Shown in pieces: positions 30,456 to 39,037 of a stretch of 64,000 bases of DNA. Position 1 is the stretch's first letter; every line of letters begins with the position of its first letter. The notes beneath the pieces are model-generated. The model saw nothing but the letters and a program-made list of their open reading frames with translations. It was not told where the DNA came from and ran no database searches. A program made the translations under genes and the position numbers. The stretch comes from Pelomonas sp963422775 (GTDB lineage: Bacteria > Pseudomonadota > Gammaproteobacteria > Burkholderiales > Burkholderiaceae_C): NCBI GenBank assembly GCA_963422775.4, contig CAUJSJ030000088.1, forward strand, positions 1 to 64,000, given 5' to 3'.

Positions 30456-31876
30456 TGCCGGGCCACCCAGTCGCGCACCTCGGCCAGCATCGCGTCCAGC
30501 CGCGGGCGGTCCAGCAGCCGGCCCCGCGTGACCACGGACTCGATCTGCCTCGTCGCGGCGATATCTTGCAACGGGTTGGCCTTCAGCACGACGATGTCCG
30601 CCACCTTGCCCTCGGCGAGCGCGCCATAGCGATTCAGCTTGCCCAGGAAACGCGGCCCGGCGACCACGGCCGAGCGCAACGCCTGCGCCGGCGTCAGGCC
30701 GGCGCGGACGTAGACCGCCATCTCATCGTGCAGGGCCTGGCCGGGGTAGTCGAAGCTGTTCAGGAAACCGGCGTCCGTGCCGGCCACGATCTCCACGCCG
30801 GCGTCGGCCAGCAGCGGCAGCAACGCCGCCGTCTTCTCGTAGCTCGCGTGGCGGTAGGCGATGGCGTCCGGCCCGTCCAGCGCCGCGCGCTTCACGCGCC
30901 AGTCATAGGTCTGGCGCAGCTTGGGACCGATGTACTTCAGGTAGTCGTCGTTCGCGTGGTCGTCCTCGTCCAGGTAGGCCGTGATGCGGATGACGGACAG
31001 CGTCGGCACGACCGCCGTGCCGCGGGCCGCCAGGCGCTTGAAGGCGGCGCGGGCGGCCGCCTCGTCGTAGCTGGCGAGGCTTTGCTCGGCGGCGGAGCGC
31101 GCGGTGAGCGTGCCGGCAGCAACCTGCGCCGTCAGCTCCGCCTCGCGCGGCGTGGCGGCGCGCAGCAGATAGTTCAGATGCTCCAGCGTGCCCAGCCCCG
31201 CCTCGCTCGCCTGGTCCAGCGTGACCTGGCCATGCAGATGGGCCGAACTCGGCAGGCCGCGCGCCTTGGCCTGGCGCAGCGCATCCAGGTAGACATCGGC
31301 CCGCATCGTGTTCTCGGTGATCTTGACAAAGTCGGCCCTGTCGTTGCGCAGCTTGTCCAACGCCTGCTTCACCTCTTCGGCCGTGCCGACCTCCTGCGTG
31401 CCCTTCCACAGCGGCTTGTAGCCTTCCAGCTTGGCGCCGGACGCAAAGATGGTCGGGCCCAGCAGCTTCTTGGCCGCGATGTCGTCGCGCCATTGCAGCA
31501 CGGCGCCACTGAGGTCGCCGGCGCAGTCGCGCACCGTCGTGATGCCGTGGGCCAGGTAGAGCGGCAGCAGCTGGCGGTTCTCGTCGATCAGCGCCTCGCC
31601 GCCGCCGAAGTGGACGTGGCTGTCCCACAGCCCGGGGATCAGGTAGCGGCCCTTCAGGCTCAGCGTCTTGCTGGCCTTGTAGCTGCCGAGCTGCTTCGCA
31701 TCGACGACGGCCAGGATGCGCTCACCGCGCGTGACGACAGCCTGGCCATGCACGAGGCGGCCTGCGGCCACATCGACGACCGTGGCGTCACGAAGGATCA
31801 GGTCGGCGGGAATGGCCGGCGCCGCGGCGGCCCAACCCGCCCAGGCCGCGAGGGCAGCCGTCAGTGTTCTTCTCAT
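30452..31876 (-). CDS. Secreted amidohydrolase-family protein
   Basis: A 474-residue metal-dependent hydrolase of the amidohydrolase superfamily with an N-terminal signal peptide (MRRTLTAALAAWAGWAAA). The first metal motif HxH lies in LWDSHVHFGG, later histidines lie in PSSAHLHG and TLEHLNYLL, and the final Asp lies in AGTDAGFLN. Family members are imidazolonepropionase- or prolidase-like and act on cyclic amides or peptides; the substrate here is unknown. The ATG at 31876 has an AGGA site 8 bases upstream; 31885 is an alternative start. Its stop overlaps the next gene by four bases. Confidence 0.87.
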   Translation of the reverse strand: MRRTLTAALAAWAGWAAAAPAIPADLILRDATVVDVAAGRLVHGQAVVTRGERILAVVDAKQLGSYKASKTLSLKGRYLIPGLWDSHVHFGGGEALIDENRQLLPLYLAHGITTVRDCAGDLSGAVLQWRDDIAAKKLLGPTIFASGAKLEGYKPLWKGTQEVGTAEEVKQALDKLRNDRADFVKITENTMRADVYLDALRQAKARGLPSSAHLHGQVTLDQASEAGLGTLEHLNYLLRAATPREAELTAQVAAGTLTARSAAEQSLASYDEAAARAAFKRLAARGTAVVPTLSVIRITAYLDEDDHANDDYLKYIGPKLRQTYDWRVKRAALDGPDAIAYRHASYEKTAALLPLLADAGVEIVAGTDAGFLNSFDYPGQALHDEMAVYVRAGLTPAQALRSAVVAGPRFLGKLNRYGALAEGKVADIVVLKANPLQDIAATRQIESVVTRGRLLDRPRLDAMLAEVRDWVARQ

Positions 31877-31886
31877 GGTTCGCATC

Positions 31887-32441
31887 CTAGAGGTAGGGCG
31901 CCAGCCCACCCTGCCAGGCAGCGATCTTGTCGGCCAGGCTCAGGCCGGCGTGAGCGGGGCTGGTCGAGGGCAGGCGCAGCACGGGCAGATCCGGTTCGCC
32001 CAGCGCCAGCAGTGTCTGCCGATGCGCCAGCGCGCCGTTGCAGGCGATGGCCCGCAACCGCGGCAGCCGGGCGACGAGGTCTGCCAGGTCGCTGGGCTCC
32101 GCGGCTTCGATGGCCGTGTCCAGACTGCCCTCCCGCTGGCACGCAGCCACGGCATCCCACAACGCGACGCGATGGCCGCGCAGCGCCTGAAGGCGCTCGA
32201 CATAAGGCCGGGCCGCGAGGTCGGCATCGCCCAGCAGCGCCGCCATGACCGGCCAGAAGGCATTGCGCGGATGCGCGTAGTACTGCGCCGCCTGGAGCGA
32301 GGCCGCACCCGGAAAGCTGCCGAGCACAAGCAGCCGGGCATGGGCGTCGAACACGGGCGCCAGCCCGAGGAGCCGTACGGATTGGGGTTTTGAGGGGTTG
32401 GCGCCAGCCATGGCCCGCTGCGACGATGGGGGCGTTTTCAC
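31887..32441 (-). CDS. DNA-deoxyinosine glycosylase (uracil-DNA glycosylase family 6-like)
   Basis: A 184-residue DNA repair glycosylase of the UDG superfamily. The motif LVLGSFPGAASL with YYAHPRNAFWPVM marks the hypoxanthine-DNA glycosylase branch, and LPSTSPAHA is the second active-site motif. It removes deaminated bases such as hypoxanthine from DNA. The frame opens with GTG at 32441; an internal ATG at 32411 (MAGANPSKPQ) is an alternative that leaves more room for a promoter against the divergent mscS gene. It is the first gene of a four-gene minus-strand run. Confidence 0.85.
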   Translation of the reverse strand: MKTPPSSQRAMAGANPSKPQSVRLLGLAPVFDAHARLLVLGSFPGAASLQAAQYYAHPRNAFWPVMAALLGDADLAARPYVERLQALRGHRVALWDAVAACQREGSLDTAIEAAEPSDLADLVARLPRLRAIACNGALAHRQTLLALGEPDLPVLRLPSTSPAHAGLSLADKIAAWQGGLAPYL

Positions 32442-32456
32442 AGGGAGTGACTCGAC

Positions 32457-33269
32457 ATGATGAACACGGAAGCCATCTGGCTGTTTCTCACCACCCAGGG
32501 CGCGGACTTCGGTCTGAAGATTCTCGCGGCCATCGCCGCCTGGATCCTGGGCCGGTGGCTCATTTCAATTGCGCTGCGCGTCTTCTCCGCGGCGCTGGAG
32601 CGGGGCAAGCGCATCGACTCGACGCTGGCCACCTATCTGCGCTCCATCCTCGGCGTGCTGCTGAACCTGGTGCTGATCCTGGCCATCCTGGACATCTTTG
32701 GCGTCAAGACCACCTCCTTCGCCGCGCTGCTGGCCGGCGCGGGCCTGGCCATCGGTACGGCCTGGGGCGGGCTGCTGACGCACTTCGCGGCCGGCGTCTT
32801 CATGCAGGTGCTGCGGCCGTTCAAGGTCGGTGACTTCGTGCAGGCCGGCGGCGTGACCGGCACGGTGACCGAGATCGGCCTCTTCGGCACCACCATCACC
32901 AGCCCCGACAACGTGCACACGCTCATCGGCAACAACAACGTCTTCAACGGCCAGATCCAGAACTACTCCATGCTGCCCCACCGCCGCGTGGACTGCCTGG
33001 CCAAGGTCGACAACAGCGTGGATCCGCTGGACGCCATCGCGCGGCTGCGCCCGGCCATTGCCGCCATCCCCAACGTCATCGCCAAACCGGCGCCCGACAT
33101 CGAGATCCTGCAGTTCACGCCCGAAGGCCCGCTGCTGTGCGTGCGGCCCTACTGCCACACCGACCACTACTGGCAGGTCTACTTCGACGTGCACAAGGCC
33201 GTCGTCGCCACCTTCGGTGCGGCAGGCTACCCGGTGCCCGAGACGCCGCTGGCACCGCGCAACCGCTGA
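32457..33269 (+). CDS. mscS: Small-conductance mechanosensitive channel (MscS family)
   Basis: A 270-residue MscS channel. Three spans come first, the third being the glycine/alanine-rich pore helix (AALLAGAGLAIGTAWGGLL), followed by the MscS beta domain (FKVGDFVQAGGVTGTVTEIG) and the C-terminal vestibule. It opens under hypo-osmotic shock to release solutes. The length matches E. coli MscS. ATG ATG at 32457-32462 gives two possible starts. The downstream MOSC gene follows by 12 bases on the same strand. Confidence 0.94.
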   Translation: MMNTEAIWLFLTTQGADFGLKILAAIAAWILGRWLISIALRVFSAALERGKRIDSTLATYLRSILGVLLNLVLILAILDIFGVKTTSFAALLAGAGLAIGTAWGGLLTHFAAGVFMQVLRPFKVGDFVQAGGVTGTVTEIGLFGTTITSPDNVHTLIGNNNVFNGQIQNYSMLPHRRVDCLAKVDNSVDPLDAIARLRPAIAAIPNVIAKPAPDIEILQFTPEGPLLCVRPYCHTDHYWQVYFDVHKAVVATFGAAGYPVPETPLAPRNR

Positions 33270-33281
33270 GGCCCAGACCCC

Positions 33282-34103
33282 ATGGCCGACCTGATCGCCC
33301 GCGTCGCCGGGCTGTGGCGCTACCCGGTCAAGTCCTGCGCCGGCGAGGCGGTCGACAAGCTGCAGCTGGACGCCGACGGCTGGCCTGTCGGCGACCGGGG
33401 CTGGGGCATCGTCGATGCAAGCGGCGAGCTGACCTGGATGGGCGCGCACCCGCGGCTGGCGCTCGTGCATGCGCGGCTGGCCGGGTCGGATCTGGCGCTG
33501 CAGGCCCAGGGGCGGTCGCTGACGGTGCCGAGCGAGGGCGGCGACGCGACGGAGGTGCGTGGCTGGAACGGCGAGCGCCAGGACTTCGATGTCCTGCAAG
33601 TCTGGGACGCTGGCGAGGATGCCGCCGCACTGCTGAAGGCGACCACCGGCGAGCGGCTGCGGCTCGTGCGCTTGAGCATCGAGGCTCAACGCCGGCCCAT
33701 CCTCAATGCGCTGCACATCGTCGGCGAGGGGTCGCTGCAGTCCTGGCAGGACGCGCTCGCCGAGCCACTGACCGGGCTGGCCCAGCGCGCCCGGCCCAAC
33801 CTGCTGCTGAGCGCCGAAGATGGCAGCGAACTGCCTCCCTTCATCGAAGACATCCTGACCGAGGCGCGCATCGGTGCCTTGACGTTGAAGCGCACGACGG
33901 TCTGCGTGCGCTGCGTCGTGCCGACGGTGGACCCCGTCAGCGGAACGCCCCAGTCCGTCGCGCTGGACGCGTTGACCCAGCTCAGCATGGAGCGCGCGCC
34001 GGGCGCGCCGGTGCAGTTCGGCGTCTACGCCCGTGGCGATGGCGCTGGCGTGCTGCACCTGGGCGATCGCGTCGAACTGACGCTGAATTTCGGCGGCGCC
34101 TGA
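33282..34103 (+). CDS. MOSC-domain protein
   Basis: A 273-residue protein with an N-terminal MOSC beta-barrel (LWRYPVKSCAGEAV) and a C-terminal MOSC domain carrying the conserved cysteine in VCVRCVVPTVDP. MOSC proteins bind molybdenum cofactor or carry sulfur, and act in N-hydroxylated-compound reduction with partner reductases. No partner lies here. It ends exactly where the convergent tatD gene ends, with no spacer. Confidence 0.9.
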   Translation: MADLIARVAGLWRYPVKSCAGEAVDKLQLDADGWPVGDRGWGIVDASGELTWMGAHPRLALVHARLAGSDLALQAQGRSLTVPSEGGDATEVRGWNGERQDFDVLQVWDAGEDAAALLKATTGERLRLVRLSIEAQRRPILNALHIVGEGSLQSWQDALAEPLTGLAQRARPNLLLSAEDGSELPPFIEDILTEARIGALTLKRTTVCVRCVVPTVDPVSGTPQSVALDALTQLSMERAPGAPVQFGVYARGDGAGVLHLGDRVELTLNFGGA

Positions 34104-34913
34104 TCAGCGCAGCCGTGGCAGCGCGGCTCGGGCGTTCGCGCTGGTGATCGCGGCGGTCTGCTCCGGCGTCCAGCCCCGCAGCTCGGCCAGGCTCTGGGCG
34201 ATGCGCGGCAACTCGGCCGATTCGTTGCGCGCCTGGCCTGGGCTGGCCTCGCGCTCCTCGGCCGTCTTGTAGAGCCACTGCGGCGGGATGTCCGGCGCGT
34301 CGGTCTCCATGACGAGCGCCGTCTCCGGCACGCTCGCCGCAATGCGGCGGATCTGCAGCGACCGCTCGAAGGTCAGGGTGCCGCCGAAGCCGAGCTTGAA
34401 ACCCAAATCGATGAAGCCTCTAGCCTGCTGCTCGCTGCCATTGAACGCATGCGCGATGCCACCGTGAGCGAAGCCCACGCGGCGCAGGCCGGCCAGCAGT
34501 GGGTCAGCGCTGCGGCGCACATGCAGCAGCACCGGCAGGCCGGCGCGCTTGGCGAGCTTGAGCTGCTCGACGTAGAAATGCTGCTGCGTGGCCGGGTCGA
34601 TGCCAGGCACGAAGAAGTCCAGGCCAATCTCGCCGACGGCGACGAGACGCGGGTCGGCATCGTGTGTCTCCAGCGCCTCGGCCAGCTTGCAGAGATCGCC
34701 GTCGGCAGCCTGCATCACGCAAAGCGGATGGATGCCCAGCGCGTAAGCGAAATCGTGCTCGATAGCCAGCAGCCGCACCGTGTCGAGGTTGGCGGCAGAG
34801 ACGGCCGGGATGACGATCTGATGAACGCCCGCGGCCTTGGCGCGCGCGACGACACCGTCACGGTCGGCGCCGAATTCAGCCGCGTCGAGATGGCAGTGGG
34901 TGTCGATCCACAC
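34104..34913 (-). CDS. TatD-family DNase/metal-dependent hydrolase
   Basis: A 269-residue TatD hydrolase with the metal-binding opening WIDTHCHLDA, the mid motif EIGLDF, the histidines of LLHVRR and GIAHAFNGS, and the late ETDAPDIPP. Family members are 3'-5' exonucleases or deoxyribonucleases. It is the last gene of the lolC-lolD-purU-tatD run, 12 bases after purU. Confidence 0.93.
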   Translation of the reverse strand: MWIDTHCHLDAAEFGADRDGVVARAKAAGVHQIVIPAVSAANLDTVRLLAIEHDFAYALGIHPLCVMQAADGDLCKLAEALETHDADPRLVAVGEIGLDFFVPGIDPATQQHFYVEQLKLAKRAGLPVLLHVRRSADPLLAGLRRVGFAHGGIAHAFNGSEQQARGFIDLGFKLGFGGTLTFERSLQIRRIAASVPETALVMETDAPDIPPQWLYKTAEEREASPGQARNESAELPRIAQSLAELRGWTPEQTAAITSANARAALPRLR

Positions 34914-34925
34914 TGCCGCTCTCCT

Positions 34926-35776
34926 TCAGCGGAACACGACGGTGCGGTTGCCGTTCAGCAGCACCCGATGCTCCGCATGCCACTGGATGGCCCGCGCCAG
35001 CGCCACGCACTCCATGTCGCGGCCGATGCCCACCAGCTGCTCGGGCGGCATGCTGTGGTCGATGCGGGCGACCTCCTGCTCAATGATCGGGCCCTCGTCC
35101 AGATCGCTGGTCACGTAGTGGGCCGTCGCGCCGATCAGCTTCACGCCGCGCTCGTAAGCCTGGTGGTAGGGCTTGGCGCCCTTGAAACTGGGCAGGAAGC
35201 TGTGGTGGATGTTGATCGCCTTGCCCGACAAGTCGCGGCACAGCTCGGGCGACAGGATCTGCATGTAGCGCGCCAGCACGACGAGGTCGATCTGGTTGTC
35301 GGCCACCACCTCGCGGATCTTGGCTTCCTGGGCCTGCTTCTGCGCGTCCGTGGCGCCCAGCAGCGGGAAGTGGTGGAAGGGAATGTTGTGCGAGGCCGCG
35401 AGCTGGTAGAAGTCGCGGTGGTTGGACACGATGGCCGGGATCTCCACGTTCAGATGCCCGGTCTGCACGCGGAACAGCAGGTCGTTCAGGCAGTGGCCGA
35501 GCTTGGACACCAGCAGCAGCACGCGCGTCTTGCGGGCGCGGGCCACCAGCTCCCAATCCATGTCGAACTGGGCGGCCAGCGGCGCAAACGCGGCCTGCAG
35601 CGCGGCTTCCTCGGCCGCAGCCTCGAACTCGATGCGCATGAAGAAGCGCGCGTGGTCCGCGTCGCCATGCTGGTGCGACGTGATGATGTTGCCGCCCTGC
35701 TGCAGCAGCACACCGGTGACGGCATGAACGATGCCGGCGCGGTCGGGGCAGGAGAGCTTGAGGACGAAACGCGGAG

Positions 35777-35780
<4 letters not shown>
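34926..35780 (-). CDS. purU: Formyltetrahydrofolate deformylase
   Basis: A 284-residue PurU. An N-terminal ACT domain (about 1-85) precedes the formyl-transferase-fold catalytic domain with SHNIPFHHFP, which contains the catalytic Asn and His, and the Asp of TSDLDEGPI. It hydrolyses 10-formyl-THF to formate and THF, balancing one-carbon units and feeding purine synthesis through PurT. Its start overlaps the lolD stop by four bases. Confidence 0.96.
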
Positions 35781-36455
<675 letters not shown>

Positions 36456-36463
<8 letters not shown>

Positions 36464-37712
36464 AACGCAGCGCCTCCGCCGGCTGCACGCGGCTGGCGCG
36501 CCAGCTCGGGTAGAGCGTGGCGAGGAAGGACAAGGCCAGCGACACCAGCGCGATCGGCAGGATGTCGCCGCGCTGCGGGTCGCTGGGCATCTGGCTGATG
36601 ACGTAGATGCTGCCCGGCAGGAAGCTGACGTTGAGCAGGTGCTCGATGGCTGGCACGATGACGTCGATGTTGCAGGCCACCAGCAGACCCAGGCCCACGC
36701 CCGACAGCGTGCCGATGACGCCGGCCACCGCGCCCTGCACGATGAACACACCCATGATGGAGCGCGGGCTGGCGCCCAGCGTGCGCAGGATGGCGATGTC
36801 GCTCTGCTTGTCGGTCACCGTCATCACCAGCGTCGACACGAGGTTGAAGGCCGCGACGGCGACGATCAGCGTCAGGATGATGCTCATCAGCCGCTTCTCG
36901 ATCTGCACCGCGTCGAACCAGTTCGCGTTGGCGCGCGTCCAGTCGCGCACGAGGATCTCGGGGCCCATCGCCTGCGACAACTCGGCCGCCACACGGCGCG
37001 CGTCGTGCACGTCGCGCAGCTTGAGCTGCACGCCCGTCGGGCCCTCGGTGCGAAAGAGCTTGGCCGCGTCGTCGACATGGATCATCGCCAGGCCCGAGTC
37101 GTACTCGTAGTGGCCGGCGCTGAAAGTGCCGACCACGTTGAAGCTCTTCAGCCGCGGCACCACACCGGCCGGCGTGACCTGGCCGCCGGGCGCGACGATG
37201 GTGATCTTGTCGCCCTCCCGCACGCCCAGCTGGCGGGCCAGCTCCGCGCCCAGCACGATGTTCCAGGCGCCGGGCTGCAGCTTGGCGAAGGCGCCATCCT
37301 TGAGCTGCGCGCCCAGGGCCGTCACGCTGGCTTCTTCCGCAGGCGAGATGCCGCGGAGGATGGCGCCGCGCATGTCCTCGCCGCGGGCAATCAGCCCCTG
37401 GCTGGCGATGAAGGGCGCCGCGCCGATGACCTCGGGGTTCTGCTTGGCCTTCGCGGCCGTGGCCTGCCAGTCCGGCAGCGCCTGGCCCGAATAGTTCAGC
37501 AGCTCGACGTGGGCGATGACATTGAGCATGCGGTCGCGCACTTCCTTCTGGAAGCCGTTCATCACCGACAGCACGATGATCAGCGCCGCCACGCCCAGCG
37601 AAATGCCCAGGATGGACACGCCGGAGATGAAGCTGATGAAGCGGTTGCGCCGCCCGCCGCGGCCGGCGCGCGTGTAGCGCCAGCCGACCTGGAGTTCAAA
37701 CGGCACGGTCAT
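36456..37712 (-). CDS. lolC: Lipoprotein-releasing ABC transporter permease (LolC/LolE)
   Basis: A 418-residue FtsX/MacB-type permease with one N-terminal span (FISFISGVSILGISLGVAAL), a large periplasmic domain and three C-terminal spans. The start MTVPFELQVGWRYTRAG at 37712 is the family N-terminus. Only one LolC/E-type permease gene is present, suggesting a homodimeric LolCE (LolF-like) arrangement or a second copy elsewhere. It is the first gene of the lol-purU-tatD operon. Confidence 0.95.
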
Positions 37713-37801
37713 GAGGCTTTGCAAAAGGCGTACGGCATGGGGCCGGGATGGTAACTGGCGGTGCATGGGGAGAATGCCCCACGCCCCCTTCTGGAATCAC
37801 G

Positions 37802-38338
37802 ATGAAGCCCTTGTCCGTCCTGCTCCCGGCCTGTCTGCTGACAAGCGCCCTCGCCCAGCCGGCCGCCGCCATGCCCGACCTGGTCGTGCTCGTGAGGCAT
37901 GCCGAGCGTGCCACCGAGCCCGCGGGCGACCCCGCGCTGATGCCCGCCGGCGAGCAGCGCGCCCAGGCCCTGGCCCAAGCCCTCGCGGGCACAAAGGTCA
38001 ACGCCATCCTGACGACGCAGTGGCGCCGCACCCAGGACACGGCGGCGCCGCTGGCCAAGGCCCTGGGCCTGCGGGTCCAGGTCGTCGAGGCCCGGCGCGG
38101 TGAATCGGGCGACCATGTGCAGGCGGTGGCTGACGCCGTGCGCGCCCAGACGGGCACGGTCCTCGTCGTGGGCCACAGCAACACGGTGCCGGCCATCCTG
38201 GCAGCGCTGGGCGGGCCCAAACTGCCCGAGCTCTGCGAGGCGAGCTTCCATCACGTCTTCCTGCTGCGCCCCGGTGCCGGCTGGATGCAGCTCAGCTATG
38301 GCGCCCCCAGCGCGGCGCCTGCGACCGGCTGCCTCTGA
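37802..38338 (+). CDS. Secreted histidine phosphatase-family protein (SixA/phosphoglycerate mutase-like)
   Basis: A 178-residue protein with a signal peptide (MKPLSVLLPACLLTSALAQ). The histidine phosphatase motif VLVRHAER carries the catalytic His, and VVGHSNTV carries the second His. It probably acts as a periplasmic phosphatase on small phosphoesters or phosphoproteins. The ATG at 37802 is preferred over the longer frame at 37748 because the signal peptide starts there. It is followed 43 bases later by the next secreted protein gene on the same strand. Confidence 0.88.
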   Translation: MKPLSVLLPACLLTSALAQPAAAMPDLVVLVRHAERATEPAGDPALMPAGEQRAQALAQALAGTKVNAILTTQWRRTQDTAAPLAKALGLRVQVVEARRGESGDHVQAVADAVRAQTGTVLVVGHSNTVPAILAALGGPKLPELCEASFHHVFLLRPGAGWMQLSYGAPSAAPATGCL

Positions 38339-38381
38339 AACATCCCACAATCCCCGCAAGAACAGCCTTCAGGGAGATTCG

Positions 38382-39017
38382 ATGCAACGACTCGTGCTCG
38401 GCCTGGCCCTGGCCAGCGCCGCGACGGCAGCCTGTGCCCAGGCCAGCCTGCTGACCGGCTTGTCCAGCTGCGATGCCAGCTTCTTCAAGCAGTTGGCTGC
38501 GCAGAAGGATGAGCTGAAGCCTCAGGCCGAAGTCAAGCCTCGCGCCGCTGCCGCCACCTTCATCGTTCCCAGCCTGACGCAGGAAGGCAACCGGCGGCTG
38601 ATGTTCGGCCAGCCGCTGCGTGTGAACGGCTTGCTGCTGATGGGCTACGTCGATGAGCTGACGCCCATCCCGGGCGGCGTCGACATCTCCTGGGGCTTCC
38701 TGATCCGCGGCAAGCTGCCCGACGTCGCCGCCGCGCTCAAGGGCGTCATCTGGGACGGGCAACGCCTGCGTCGCGACCCTCAGGAGGGCTATTTCGTCCG
38801 TTCCGAGGTGTGGCGCCATGCCAGCGCCGCGGCTGGCTGGGTCAAGGACGCGACCGAGAACGGGCCGCCCAAGCCCGGCACCGTCGAGCGGGTCTTCATG
38901 ATCGAGCCGGTCGAAGACGAGCCCGGCCTCGTGCGCGCCGGCTGCTCGCTGCAAGGCGACGTCACGCGCGAGATGCTCCTGGAGCTACGCCCGGATTTCC
39001 CCATTGACGCGAAATGA
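38382..39017 (+). CDS. Secreted hypothetical protein
   Basis: A 211-residue protein with a signal peptide (MQRLVLGLALASAATAACAQ) and no domain I recognise. The mature part has one N-terminal cysteine region (LSSCDASFFKQLA) and a late cysteine (RAGCSLQGDV) that could form a disulfide. An AGGGAG ribosome-binding site stands 7 bases before the ATG at 38382, which fixes the start. It converges with the large gene at 39038. Confidence 0.75.
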   Translation: MQRLVLGLALASAATAACAQASLLTGLSSCDASFFKQLAAQKDELKPQAEVKPRAAAATFIVPSLTQEGNRRLMFGQPLRVNGLLLMGYVDELTPIPGGVDISWGFLIRGKLPDVAAALKGVIWDGQRLRRDPQEGYFVRSEVWRHASAAAGWVKDATENGPPKPGTVERVFMIEPVEDEPGLVRAGCSLQGDVTREMLLELRPDFPIDAK

Positions 39018-39037
39018 CGCCGCCTTCGAAGCGCATC

